Assembly (NCBI GenBank): GCA_031552145.1
Contig: JAVBMV010000006.1
Coordinates: 62,001-126,000 of the forward strand
DNA length: 64,000 nucleotides
Direction of reading: 5' to 3'
Source: JAVBMV01 sp031552145
GTDB lineage: Bacteria > Myxococcota > Myxococcia > Myxococcales > UBA5297
Each line of letters starts with the position of its first letter. Position 1 is the stretch's first letter. Both the position numbers and the translations under genes were made by a program. The notes beneath the pieces are model-generated. The model saw only the letters and a list, made by a program, of their open reading frames with translations, was not told the origin of the DNA and searched no databases. Positions 35,219-48,600 of the stretch are shown here, piece by piece.

Positions 35219-36292
35219 ATGGGTCACGAAAAGCACGGTTCTTCTACAGAGGGGGCCGCGCCTCTCGGCAATCGCAGGGCGATGCTCATCCTGCTCTTCG
35301 CCTCGGCGGCGCTGGTCCTCTATGTCTTCGCGCCGCTGGCCACGCCGCTTTTCCTTGCGGGCATCCTGGCGAGCTTGCTCTATCCCCTGCATCGGCGCCT
35401 CGCGGCGTTGCTGCGCGGCAGCCGCTCGCTCTCGGCTGGGCTCATCGTCACGGCTCTGGCGCTCCTCATCGCCGGCCCCCTGGTGGGAATCCTCACCTGG
35501 ATGGTGCAGGAGGGAATCGACGCCGGGCGCTATGTGCTCGAGACCATCCGAAGTGAGCGCGCGGCCGAGCTCATCGCGCGCCTCCCCGGTGGCGTCCGCT
35601 CCATCGTGGAGCGGCTCATCATCTGGCTCTCCGAGGCGGGAGGAAAGCTCGACATGGGCAAGGTCGGGGGCCAAGCCGCCAGCGCCCTGGGCGCGGCGGC
35701 CTCGGCGACAGGGGCGCTGCTCTTCGGCGGTGCGATGATGCTCATCGCGCTCTTCCTGTTTTTGCTTCAGCGCGAGGTGATCCTCTCTTGGGTGGAGGAG
35801 AGTTCCCCAATCTCGAAGGGCTCCACGCGCGAGCTGATGCGAGAGGTCCGAGCCATCTCCTCCGCGGTCATCGCCTCCACGGCCCTCACCGCGGCAACGC
35901 AGGCAATAGTCGCCCTCGTCGGCTATCTAATCGCCGGAGTCCCGCAGCCGCTCTTCTTCACCTTGGTGACCTTCTTCATCGCCTTCGTGCCCGCCGTAGG
36001 CGCGGCATCCGTCTGCATCGTCGCCGCCCTGCTTCTGCTCATAACCGGCCACCTGGGTCCGGCCATCTTCCTCGCAATCTGGGCGGTTGGGGCCGTAGCG
36101 CTCATCGATAACATCTTGAAGCCGCTCTTCGTGAAGCTGGGCAAGAACATCACCATGAATGGTGGCGTCCTCTTCTTCGCCCTCATCGGCGGCGTCGCCT
36201 CGATGGGGGCCATCGGCCTTCTACTGGGCCCTATCGCCGTGGCGCTCTTCGCGGCGGCGCTCAGGATCTACAAGCGCGACCACGCCGCTTAA
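35219..36292 (+). CDS. AI-2E (PerM/UPF0118) family transporter
   Basis: A 357-residue inner-membrane protein with about eight helices, opening with LILLFASAALVLYVFAPLATP. Family features are the central helical segment with SSAVIASTALTAATQAIVAL, then FFTLVTFFIAFVPAVGAA and LIDNILKPLFVKLGKN near the C-terminus, where the last helices lie. Members have been associated with autoinducer-2 export, Na+/H+ antiport or other small molecules, so the substrate is open. The ATG follows GGGAGG, 30 nt after the YchF-like stop, so the pair is probably co-transcribed. Convergent with the giant gene 62 nt away. Confidence 0.92.
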   Translation: MGHEKHGSSTEGAAPLGNRRAMLILLFASAALVLYVFAPLATPLFLAGILASLLYPLHRRLAALLRGSRSLSAGLIVTALALLIAGPLVGILTWMVQEGIDAGRYVLETIRSERAAELIARLPGGVRSIVERLIIWLSEAGGKLDMGKVGGQAASALGAAASATGALLFGGAMMLIALFLFLLQREVILSWVEESSPISKGSTRELMREVRAISSAVIASTALTAATQAIVALVGYLIAGVPQPLFFTLVTFFIAFVPAVGAASVCIVAALLLLITGHLGPAIFLAIWAVGAVALIDNILKPLFVKLGKNITMNGGVLFFALIGGVASMGAIGLLLGPIAVALFAAALRIYKRDHAA

Positions 36293-36298
36293 TGAGGC

Positions 36299-36330
36299 AG
36301 CGCCTCCAGCCCAATGGAGCTGGAGGCGCT
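36299..36330. terminator. Symmetric stem-loop between convergent genes
   Basis: AGCGCCTCCAG and CTGGAGGCGCT form a perfect 11-bp stem with a 10-nt loop, 6 nt after the transporter stop and 25 nt past the giant-gene stop. It could act on both strands, but there is no T-tract on either side. Confidence 0.5.
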
Positions 36331-36354
36331 ACGAACTACGTTACGCTGCCTGCT

Positions 36355-39300
36355 CTACGGCTCGACCGGCGCGTCCTCGACGCAGAGGTTCGTGACGCCA
36401 TCCACATGGTGGCCCGCCGCGCAGGTGAGGGCCTTGCAGACACCGGCCGCACCGAGACCCGAGCACTCGACCGTGGCGGCGCTCGCGAGATCGAGACAGT
36501 TCCCGCAAGCGGTACCACAGCAGCCGATCGTGTCCTTCTTGACGCACGCCGTCCTCGGAGCGGGCGCGGGGACCAGGCCATTGCTCGCCACCGGCGGTTC
36601 GGCCTCTGGATTGTAGGGATCGCACTTGTCGTAGGGGCGGTAGCCCGCGGTTCCCGAAAAGGTGAGCGATTCGAGCTTCATCGGACCGGGAATGGGCTGC
36701 GTTGCCGCGAGACTGTCTACGCCCAGGCCGAAGCCGTTGCCGGAGTTAGTACCCCAGCACCGCACAGCGCCTTCCGAGTTGACAGCGCAGGTCGAATTGG
36801 TTCCCGTGGCGAGCGCCCTCGTACCCGAGCCAAATCCGATGATGGGCACTCCTACCGTGCTGCCCAGCGGAGCAGATGGGCCGGCCTGCCATTTGTCGGT
36901 CTTGCCCCAGCACCTGATCCCCGTGGAGAGACCAGTCTCGTCCGCTTCGATCGCGCAGGCATGCGTTTCACCCAGGACGATCTTTTGCACGGCGCCCACG
37001 CTCGCGACGAAGTCCGGCTTCCTTGAAGGCGTAGGCAGCCCCGACCCGAGCTGGACATAGTTGTTTTTTCCCCAGCAGACCGCCACCTGAGCCTCATCGA
37101 CGGCGCAGGTGTAATATCTGCCAGCGAAGAGCTTCGCTGTAGTGCCAAAGCCGTCAGGCATCTGCACTGCGGTAGGCGTGGCAACCTTGGCCGCATCCGC
37201 CTGCCCGTCGGCCTTGAAGACGCCCGACTGCCCGCTGCCATTCTGGCCTGCGCACCTGACCTCGCCGCCCTCGAAGGCGACGCAGAGGTGCTGATACCCG
37301 CCAGCCAGAGCCACGGCCTTCTCGGTGCCGAAGATCTCCGTCGTGGGAACGGCGTAGACCGTATTGGGCGAGCCCGTCATGTCATTGTCGCCACCCCAGC
37401 AACGCACTAGGCCATGGTTGTCGAGTGCACAGAGCATATACCCGCCGATCGCGATATCGACCGCCTTCCAGTTTTGATTGGGCATCCAAACGGGACCAGT
37501 CACCTTGTCCTTGGTCACCCCTTCAATAGCCCATGTGCGGCCAGTATAGCCCGAGCCCCAGCAGGCGACGAGCCCCTCCTCGGAGATTGCGCAGCCATTG
37601 CTCTCGCCAATAACGACCTTCTTGATCCCATAGTCGAATAGGGTGGTCGGCGAGAGCACTGTGGTGCCACCAACGATGCCAGTCCTGGTGTTGTTATTGC
37701 TACCCCAGCACTTGACCGCATGAGACTTGGCGAGAACAGCGCAGTAGCCGTCGACACTTCCCGCCAACGACTCGATCTCCTCGCACTCAGCGGGCCCCAT
37801 CAAGAAGCCAGGGGCACAGGTCACCTTGTCATAGTTGGTCCCGCCGTCACAGAGACCGCTGACACAAGCCGAGGTCTGATTCGGGGCATCGGGCTGCGTC
37901 AGCACCCCAGTGCAGGAGGTGCTTGCGCCACCGCAAGCCATAACGGTGTCGGCCTCGCATGCATCTCCACCCGCGCTAAGATGAGTGCCGTCGTTGCAAG
38001 TGGTGATCTGGCAGGTTCCAGCGACACAGGCCATGGTCTTGGCGTTGGGCGCGCCGCAGGTCACGGAGGCGAACCCACAGGCGTTGACGTCATCCGGCAG
38101 ACAGCCCGTCTGAGCTGCGTTCGGATGGTGGTTGGCATCGCAGGCCGTGATAGCGCACTGGCCAAAGACACAAGCGACAGAGGCGATGTGATTCTCCTCT
38201 GAAGAGGGCACAGTGCAAGCCGTCTTGCCAGCGCCGCACGAGGCGACGCTCTCTTTGACGCACACCCCATCGACCAGGTAGTGGTCCGGACGGCAAGAGG
38301 CAACCTTGCAAGTGAGCGTTCCGGAGTCACACACGGCGTGACCCACCGTGGAGAATTCGCTGCAATCCTCGCAAGCGACGCCACAACAGGTGAGCGCGTC
38401 GATTGGCTCGCAGAGCCCCGCGCTGGAGACGCGGTAACCTGGGCTGCAATAGGGCGCACAACCGCCCACTTCACAGGCCCTGGGCGCCCCGGCGCCGCCC
38501 ACGATGGCACGCGGCCTCGGGTCCTTGCCAAGAATTCCAGAGGCCTTGCCAGAGCCGAGCGCCCCGTTGGTGTTCTGACCCCAGCAGTAGGCCGACCCAT
38601 CGGTCCGGATGATGCAGGTGCCATAGAGGCCAGGGACAACGGCAGCCACATTGGAGGTCGCGGTGGGCACCACGGTCAACGAGGGTGTGTTGAACGCGGT
38701 CTCGATGCCAAACTCAGCGTTGGAGGCGCTGTTGGAGCCCCAGCACTGCACCCCTCCACCAACGACGGAGCACGCATGCGCATTGCCCAGCACCATGTTG
38801 TCGATGCTGCCGATGTATTCCGAGCGCCTTGGCTGTACCGAGGAGAAGAGGGCCACGGATGCAGCCTGGCTGCCCGAATTGATGCCCCAGCAGTAGAGCG
38901 CGTTGCTGGCGGTGCGGACACAAGACCGGTAATTCGCGATCTGCAGATCGACGATGGTCCCAATGCCAACGAGCGCCTCGAGTCTGCGCGGAGTACGCAC
39001 AACAGCACTTTGTGCAACGCCAGGGATTCCGATAGCGTCATAGGTCCCATCATTCCGTCCCCAACAATAGACCTCGTTGTTGGCATTGACGGCGCACGCG
39101 AAGGCGACAGAGCCCGCGAGCATCGTGACGGGAACATTTGGCGAACCAACGGGCACGTCCTTGGGAACGAGATGATTCACCGTCGCCGCTTCGCCAGTGC
39201 CAGTGAACTCGGAGCTTCCCCAACACTTGACGCGGCCGTAGTCGGTGAGCGCGCAGCTGTAGCCGTTTCCGACAACCACGTCGACTGCCCTCCACTTGTG

Positions 39301-39645
39301 AGGCTCGGTGGATCCCGCCCCGTCCAGCACTGGAATGGGAGAGGTGAAGGCCCTGACGTTATCATTTGCGCCATTTCCAAGCTGGCCGTAGGTCTCCCTT
39401 CCAGCGCAGGTAATGCCGCCCGCCTCGGAGAGGTAACAGACGTGAGAGGTGTGAATCGCGGCCTTCTTCATTCCCTGTGCCGCGCCGATGACGGGCGTGG
39501 GACTGAAGCGCTCGACCATCTTGCTCCCAATTCCAAACTGTCCTTCGGTGTCATTGCCCCAGCAGTGGATGCCTCTGCTCCGCTCCAAGAGCGCACACCA
39601 CTGCGGAGACCCGACGTGCCCCGAGAAGATCTTAGCGATCCTCTC
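36355..39645 (-). repeat. Supermodule 3 of the giant gene (A3-linker-B3-tail)
   Basis: Propeller A3 is at about 38510-39640, the four-unit Cys linker at about 37785-38505, propeller B3 at about 36660-37780, then a C-terminal Cys tail. It is the C-terminal copy of the tandem 3.8-3.9-kb unit, truncated by the stop codon after half a Cys repeat (CAAGHHVDGVTNLCVED). Confidence 0.85.
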
Positions 39646-42600
39646 GCACCCATAGATGCCCATGAGGTACCCGTCCTTACACTCATCGGACTGGCACATG
39701 GAGTTGGCGCAGGCCACCGGGCTGTACCAGTCGCTCTTGTAGAGGTTGCAATCGACAGCGTTGCGCCCGCAGGCCTCGTTAGAATCGGCCACGCAGGCTC
39801 CTCCGGTCGAGTCCGGATGGAAGCCCGAGAGACAATTGGCGATGACGCAGGACCCGCCCGAGCAGGCCATCGAGCTCATATGTTCGATGCTCTGAGCCGC
39901 GCAATTCTGTCCAGCGCCGCAATACCCGGTCTCCTCAGGCAGGCATTCGTCTCCCACCTTGTAATAGCCAAAGCCACAGGCGGTCGCCTTGCACTGGCTC
40001 GCCACACACTCGGTGGTGCTAGAGCCGATCAGCTCCTCACCGCAGTCAACTGGAGGCTCGCCGCAGGCGTTCGGCGCATCGGCGACGCAGGCCCCGCCAG
40101 CCTTATGGAAACCGGCGAGGCATGTGCCGGCCGTGCAGATGCCCTGGGTGCAGAGCATGGAGGCGGAGTTTTCCGCCCTATTCGGCGCCTCGTTGCAGTC
40201 GAGCTCGTCGACGCCGCACTTGTCTACGGCGAAGGCGATGCAGGCCCCATCCACGAGGTGCGAGTCGGGATCGCAGGTCAGCGCCTTGCACACCTCGTTG
40301 CCAGCATCTCCCGTGATGTCGCAACCCGCCGTGGCCATGTTGGGCAGATCGAGGCAGTTGCCACAAGCATTGCCGCAGCAGACGACCGTGTTCTTGACAC
40401 GACAGGCTGTCCTTGGCGGGGGCGCGGCGATCATGCCGTTGCTCGGCACCGGTGGCTCAGCGGCGGGATTGACGGGATCGCACTTGGTGTATGGCTGGTA
40501 GTCCGCGGTGCCCTTGTACGTAAGGGAATCGAGGCGAGGCGCAACCGGCGTTGCAATAATTGCCGTAGCGAGAACACCATCCTCAGCTGGATCTAGCCCC
40601 AGAGCCGCGCTCGTGTTCGTACCCCAGCACCGAACGGAGCCCTGGGCATCCAGCGCACAGCTATTTGCCGAGCCCGCCGCGACCGCCACGACCCCGGAGG
40701 TGAATCCCTCGATAGCCGTACCAGCATGGCCGTAGGGACCCACATATCCGCGCTGGCCCTTATCCGTAGTTCCCCAGCACTTGACGCCCAACGCCGCGCC
40801 CTCGACCGAGGCCTCGATAGCACAGGTGTGTTGGCTTCCAATCGCCATGCTCTTGACAAAGGGAACGCTCGTCACGAGCGCCGGAGGCGCATTCTGCTGG
40901 GCCGGTGCCTGACCCGCCTGCCCTACGTCATTCTTGCCCCAACAGGCGGCAACGCCCACGGTATCGACGGCGCAGACACTCTCTTTACCCGCGAAGAGCT
41001 TGGCCACGCTGCCGAATCCCGAAGGCATCGGGACCGTCTGGGGGTCGAAGAACTTGCCAGCTACCACTGTACCGTCAGGATTGAACTGTCCCAGCGAACC
41101 AGTGGTGTTGTTGCCAATGCACTTGACGAGTCCCGAATCGAAGGCAGCACAGATGTGATCGGTGGCGCCCGCGATGGCAAAGGCACGCCCATCCGTAGAG
41201 AAGAGCTGCGTTGGGACCGCGTAGTTCTCAGAGCTGCGATTTAGGTCCGCGAGGTTGCCCCAACAGAGGATCTCACCAGTAGAGGTAAGCGCACAGGCAA
41301 GCGTCTGGCTGAGCGCGATGTCCACCGCCTTCCAGTTCTGCGCAGGATAGGAGGTTGGGAACTGCCTCCCACTGGTCTTTCCAAGAATCACCCTGCTGCC
41401 AGCATCGCCCCAGCAGATAACCAGCCCCTCTTCGCTGATATAACAGCCGTTGCGGCTTCCGATGGCGACCTTCTGAACGCCATAGTCCGCGACCGTTTGC
41501 GCTGTGGCCTTATAGGAGTCGCCGTTGGCCTGACCAAGGCGAGCATAGGTGCCATTGTATCCCCAGCACTTCAGGGCGTGGGATTCCTCTAGAATGACGC
41601 AATAGGTATCCTCAAAGCCCGCGAGCGAAGAGATCTTCTCGCACTTCGTCGGGCCCATCATGTACCCAGGAGCACAGGCCGACTTGGCCGTCTCGCAGGA
41701 ACCGGAGACGCACTTCGCGGTCTGAAGCGTCGCGGAATCGACACAGCTTACTGAATCGCTGCCACAGGCGTAGACGTCATCGATATTGCACCTGGAACCA
41801 TCACCGCTCAGGTGATAGCCCGCCTTGCATGAATCGAGCTGACAGGCGCCCGCGACGCAGGTAGAGAGACCGTTGGCAAAGGCGTTGGCGCAGTTGGTCG
41901 CCGCGAATCCGCACGCTCCGTTCGCATCGGCGGCGCAGCTGTTCTGAGCGGCGACAGGATGGTGGCCAGGCACACACGCCGTGATGGCGCACTTGCCGGC
42001 GACACAATCGACCGACTCGATGTTCTCCGTTCCCACGAGGAGCGTGCAATTCGTCTTCGTAGAACCGCAGGCGCTCGAGGACTCGGCGACACAGCTGGCG
42101 CCGTCAAATACGAAGCCCGCTCTGCAGGAGTCGAGCTTGCAAGTCAGCTCGACAGAATCGCAGCGCGAGTTGGCGTTGGCGTATGCATCAGTACAATCAG
42201 CGCAGCCAGTGCCACAGCAGAGCGGCGAATCGAGGGCGACGCATGCGTCATTCTCAGGACGGTAGCCAGGCCCGCAGAGCGGCGCACAGCCTGCAGCACC
42301 GCAAGGGGCGGTGGTCGTTTCGCTGACGATCGCGACTGGCGCCACGCTGACGAAACTGCTCGTACTCCCCGTCCCGAGCGCGCCGTTCGAATTGCTGCCC
42401 CAGCAAACGCCCATTCCGTTGGTCCTCACCGCACAGGTACCATTGTGACCAGGCGCGACGGAGGCGATGCCAAATGAGGCGTAAGGGGCAGTAACGAGCG
42501 CGTACTGCGGCCCCGTTGATGAGGCAAAGCCGAACTCAGCATTAGAGGTGTTTCTGCCGAAGCACCTGACGGCGCCGTTCTCGACCGTGCAGGCGTGATC

Positions 42601-45600
42601 CGAGGCGAGCAAGACCTCCCCGATGGAATCGATATAGCTCGCCTTCGCGGGCATGATTCCATTGGCTTGGCCCGGGTCGAATGCCGATTGGCCGTAGGTG
42701 TTTTGGCCCCAGCAGTAGAGCGCTCCGGTCGCCATGACGACGCAGGCGCGCGCTCCAGAGGCCCTGAGCTGCCCAATCGCGCCGCTGACGGGGAGGTTTA
42801 TCTTGACTGGCGAATAGGCATACGCGGTGGTGTTAATGCCTGTCATGCCCAGCGAGTACATCGACCCGTTCTGGCCCCAACACCAGACCTCATCATTTTC
42901 CGTGAGTGCGCAGGTGTAGTTCAACGCGGACGCGATCTGCTTCACCTTGGCGTCGGAGGGTCCGACATAGACATCCATGGGAGCCGGCTGGGCAGAGGCG
43001 CTGTTAATCCCGGTGCCCGTCAAGGAGAGCTGGCCCCAGCACTTCACCTTTCCATAGGAGGTGAGCGCACAAGAGAAGCCCTGGCCGACGACAACATCGG
43101 TTGCCCTCCAGCGGTGCGGTACGAGGGAGTTGGGTCCATCCACGACCGCGACGGGAGTCGAAATGGCTCCAGACGTGACCGTAGAGCCATCTCCTAGCTC
43201 GCCCGCGGTCCGGCTACCCGTACAGGTGATCGAACCCTCATCGGAGAGGAAGCAGGAGTGCGAGAAGTGGAGCGCCGCCTTCTTCATTCCTTGCGAGGCA
43301 CCCAACACCGGGGCGGGGTTGCCCCTGTTCGCGGAGGTGGAACCCCGCCCCAGTTGCCCATTGCCATCGTTACCCCAGCACTGAATGCCGCGCGAGGTCT
43401 GCGAGAGCGCGCACCACTGCCCTCCACCCACGCCACCGAAGATCTGGGCAACCTTCTCGCAGCCGTTGATCCCCATCAAGTAGCCATCCTCGCATTGCTC
43501 GGATTGGCAGAGGCCGCTCGTACACGCGACTGGATTCTGGGCATCGCTCTTGTAGAGGTTGCAGTCGACACCGAAACTGCCGCAGGCGGCGAGCCGGTCA
43601 TTCTCGCATTCGACGCCAGTTCTGCTTGGATGCTTTCCGACCTCGCACTCGCTGATCACGCAGAGGCCGGCGGAGCAGCCGAACTCCGTTACGCCGGGCG
43701 CGCTCGTCTCGTAGCAGTCCGTTTGGGCTACTCCACAGGCGCTGCCGTCATCGAGGACGCAGACGTCGATGCCCAAATGGTAGCCCAACGAGCATGACGT
43801 CGCAACGCACTGAGCGGAGACGCACTGGGTCGAAGCAGAGCCAAGCAGGGCCGTATTGCAATTGACCGCGGTGGGGCCACAGGCATCGGAGGTGTCGGCG
43901 GCGCAGACCTTGTTGGCGACATGGTAATCGGCCTCGCAGGCCGTCGCGGCGCACGCAGCGTTCACGCAGTGAATTGCGGTCGCGTGATCGATCACGTCAT
44001 CCGTACAATCGTTGGTGGGAGATCCACAAGCAGTGTCTGAGTTCTCCGCACAGCCGATCCCGCTCACATGGTAATTGGGAATGCAGGTGGTCGCGGCACA
44101 TACTCCGCCCTGGCACTTCGCCGCAGTTCCATTTGGTGGCACGGCGAAATTGCAGTTCTGAGTGTCATTTCCGCACTCCGTCTGGGTATCGGCCACACAA
44201 GCGCCGTCCTTCAGATGGAAGTTTGGCGCGCAAGCGACCGGCTTGCAAACGGGCTCGCCACCCGTCGTGTCGCAGGTAGCCCTGTGCGCGTTTACCAAGT
44301 CGAGGCAGTTGGCGCAGGAGGCACCGCAGCAGGCGACGCTATTCTCGGCCAAGCAGGCAGTGCCCGTGGGCGAGGCCTTGAAGCCAGTGTTACACTCGCT
44401 GTGCTTTCCGTGGTAGGCCGGGGTCTCGTTATAAGTATCGCCATCGCCGAGAACTTTGCCGGGAACGGGAGCGTTCAGCGCAGTGGCCGTGCTTCCGACA
44501 CCCAACGCGCCATAAATATTGTTGCCCCAACACCAGATCGCTCCATCCGAAGCAACGGCGCAAGAGTTTCTGGTGCCAACAGCGACGTCGACCGCGCCGA
44601 TCCCCAGACCCGTCACCTGCGCTCCGGCGACCGAGCCCGGAATGTCGGAACCGAGCGCGTAGTAGGAGTTCAGGCCCCAGCACTTGACCACGCCGGGAGC
44701 GCCTTCCGCGTCTGTCTCAATCCCGCAACCGTGATTAAGGCCGAAGGCGATAGCTGAAGCGAAGGGCATCGCGACGAACTTGGAAGGCCACACATAGAGC
44801 CTGGACGGCCCCAGGCCCAGCTGTCCATTGCCGTTATTGCCCCAGCAGACGATATCGCTACGTGAGTTGACAGCGCATGTCTGGGCGACACCACTGATGA
44901 GCTCCAACCCCTCGGCGAATGCGCCATCATAAGTCGGCTTCGTCAGCGTCGTAATCTTGGTATTTTCCCGAACCAAGGCCGAACTCTCGTCGCCGGGAAT
45001 GGCTCGTTTCCACAAGCCGACGGCCGCTTCGGTGTTGTCTCCAACACACTTGACCGCACCGTCCTCAAAGGCCGCGCAGAGGAACTTACTGCCGGCGGAG
45101 ATTGCCGTGACCTTTTCCTCCATTCCAGTCATGATCCGCTGCCCGTAGCCAGGGGTCGCTGACGCGAACAGCTCGCTGTCGGAGCCCCAGCAGATAACCG
45201 AGCCGACCTTGGTGAGTGCACAGACAAAATAGGACGAGATCGCAATATCGATCGCCTTCCAGTCCTGATTTGCCAAAGAAACTGGCCTGGTCTCGGGCGA
45301 TGTAGACGTAGTCCCTCTTCCAAGTTGTCCGTTGGCATCCGAACCCCAGCACTGGACCATACCCTCATCGGTGACGAGGCATCCGTTGGAAAGACCGATG
45401 GCGACCTTCTTTACGCCGTAGTCGGCGACGAGCGTAGGCCTCTCGACAACGGTATTTTTATAGTCCTGCCCAGTTCCCAGCCTTCCATTCAGGTGCTGTC
45501 CCCAGCACTTCAGCGCGCGCGAAGGGCTGAGGATGGCGCAGTATGAGTCACCATAGCCTGTAATGGAGGCAACCCTTTCGCAGCCCAAGTCGCTCCTCAG

Positions 45601-48600
45601 GAAGCCAGGGGCACAGGTCTTGGTAGCCGGGGTCATGTCGCAGGAACCGCTCACGCAGAGGCCCGCTTCCATCCCGGAGACACAGCTCGTCGTCTCGTTA
45701 CCACAGGCAGCCACGCTGTCAGCGACACAACGCGACTCGTCGGCGTTCTTATGGAACTTGTCTTTACAGCCAGCGACCTTACAGGCGCCACTGACGCAGG
45801 AGACGCTGGTAGCGTTGGCATCGGTGCAGTCCACTTGCAAGGGGCCGCAAGCGGCGGTCGCCTCCTGGTCACAACCAGTGCCATCCGCCTTGGGATAGTA
45901 TCCTTCAGCGCATGCAGTCACCTTGCAGAACGCCATTACGCAGGAAGCCGTCGTAACGGGCGCATTCTCCATGGCGTCACAGCTAACGGGTGGTTCGCCG
46001 CAGGCCGTGTCGCTGTCGGCCACGCAGGCCCCAGCAGAGACATGGAAGCCCTGCACGCATGAGTCTAACTTGCATGCGCCCGCAACGGTATCGCACGAGG
46101 AGTAGCCGTTAGACGCAGCCTGAGTACAGTCATGGCAAGAGGTACCACAGCAAGTCGTCGAGTTCATCGGAGCGCAGATGCCATTCACTAGCCGATAGCC
46201 CGCGTTGCAGAAGGGGGCGCATCCGCTGGCGTCACAGGGACGAGCAAAGGAAACGTCACTAATTATGGGCTGCGGCTCAGCCATGATGGGAACGGGGGTG
46301 CTGGTGGATAACCCCGCGCCGAGGGCACCATTGGCATTGCTACCCCAACAATAGACAGAGCCATCACTCTTCAGCGCGCAGTTGCTCTTGACGCCACTAA
46401 CGACGGCGCGCACTCCGCTCGTAAGAAAAGGCATACCGATCGGAAGCGCCGTATTTCCCTGGACTGCGCTTGATACCCCAAACTGCGTATCCGCATTATT
46501 CGTTCCAAAGCAAAAAACAGCTCCCCCAACGACAAAGCACCCGTGTTGATCTCCCAACGAAAGCCGCCCGACCGTATTAATATAGGACGCCTTCGTTGGA
46601 ACCACGTTCGCCACCGTGGGATCGACACCCGCCTGATAGGCGGAATTGGCACCCCAACAAGCCATCGAGCCATCGGAATAGACAGCACACGCGCGCGTAT
46701 TAGCCGCGACCAGTTCGACGACATCGCCTGCGGGCAACAAAGCCTTCACAGGAGCAAGCGCCGGATTGGGCGCACTCGCCGATCCGAGTTGATAGTTGGC
46801 GTTATTTCCCCAGCACCAAACCTCATTCAGCTCATTGAGCGCACAGGTAAACTCGTTGCCAGAAGCGAGTTTTTTGACTCTGCCGCCGGGGATAGGCACA
46901 TCTACGGGAAGCGGTTGATTCCCACTGGAGCCTGCACAGATGCGATTGGAAGAACCCCAGCACTTCACTTTTCCTTGGGCAGTGAGCGCACACGAGAAAG
47001 CCGACCCCACGGTAATGTAAGTGGCGCGCCATGCGTGAGGGACACTGATCCTTGGATTAGCCGTGCCATCATATTCTTGCAGCACTGGAGCGGGCGCATA
47101 AATCGCACCGGAAGTGGTTCCATTTCCAAGAACACCATTGTTTGGAGAACCGGAGCAGAGGACCGTTCCGTCTTCCCTCAGGAAGCAGGCGTGCGTGGTA
47201 TGGAGCGCCGCCATATTCATTCCCGTGACGCATCCCTTTACTGGCGCGGCGGCGGCGGCGGGATTTGTAATTCCACCGTTACCCAGGTTGCCGTTATTGG
47301 CGCCCCAGCACTGAATACCACGGGACCGTTCTAGAAGCGCACAGTAGGTCGCGTTAACCTGACTGCCAGAGAATATCTCCGCAATCTTTTCGCAGCCATT
47401 GGGCCCCATGAGGAAGCCAGGCTTGCACACCTCGCTCTGACACTTCCCCGCCGTACAGAGCGGCTCGCCCGCATAAAGGCTGCAGTCGCGCCCGATGGCG
47501 CCACAATTATCCAGCGTATCGGCGACGCAAGCAGTGCCGTCATCCTTGGGCCTGAAGCCCACGGCGCAGTTGGTTACCATGCAGGTGTCGTCCGTCGTGC
47601 TGCAGATGGTGCGCGTCGCGTTGGTGATTGAGGTGATGCAGTTCTTGGTCCCCGCCTCGCAGAGCTGCGAGCACACGCCATACTCGACCGCATAGCCAGC
47701 CTTACACGCGAGCGCTACACAGACCCCAGCGGAGCAACCCATCTGCGTGGAGTTGGGCAGTGTGTTGAGCACATTGGTGCAGTTCTTGGGCGTCGTCCCA
47801 CAAGCCTCGGGCGTATCCTCGACGCAGGCCTTACTGACCAGGTGATGCCCAACATTGCAGGAGAGCGCGATACAGGCTCCCCCTTCGCACTTCGACGTCG
47901 CCGCGCCTACCGGCATTGCAGTGGCGCAATTCGTGCTCACCGAACCGCATGCGCTGTCGCTGTCGACCTCGCATACCGCGGCGCTCGCGCTCGGGTGGTA
48001 GTTGACGACGCAGCTCTGGATTTTGCACTGCGCAGCCTCGCACTTCATGACATCCGCGAACTCTGGCTTGCTCGCGGTGCAATCATTGGCAACCGAGCCA
48101 CAGGCCGTGGCGCTATCGGCATCACAGACGGTGCTGTTCAGGTGGTAGTCCGCGAGGCAGGTCGAGATCTTGCACGCCCCCGCGACACAGGCCATTACGT
48201 CGGCACCCGCGGGCTTACCGACCGAGCAATCATTGTCGTGCGAGCCGCAAGCCGCAAGGGTATCCCCCTCGCACTCGGCACCGAGAGCGGTCAGGTGGAA
48301 GTCGTCGACACAGGTCGCGATTTTGCACTGCGCCGCCTCGCACTTCATCGCGTCAGCGTTGTTACCGGGCATCGCCAGGTCACAATTGACGGCCGATGGC
48401 CCACAGGCGGTGGTGACGTCGGCCTCGCACAGGGTGCGATCGGTGCTCGCGTGGTAGTCATTGGCACAGGTTACGACCTTGCACTGCGCCGACTCGCACG
48501 CCATGGCGGTCGCGTGGTTCGCGGGCATGGCTGCATTGCAGCTATTGGTGGCCGAGCCACACGCCGTGACGCTGTCCGGATTGCACGCCATGGCATTGCT

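Noticed and set aside
38281..40596. A 771-codon plus-strand frame opposite propeller A3
   Set aside because: Antisense of a real gene in GC-rich DNA; the translation is Ala/Arg/His-rich with no motif.
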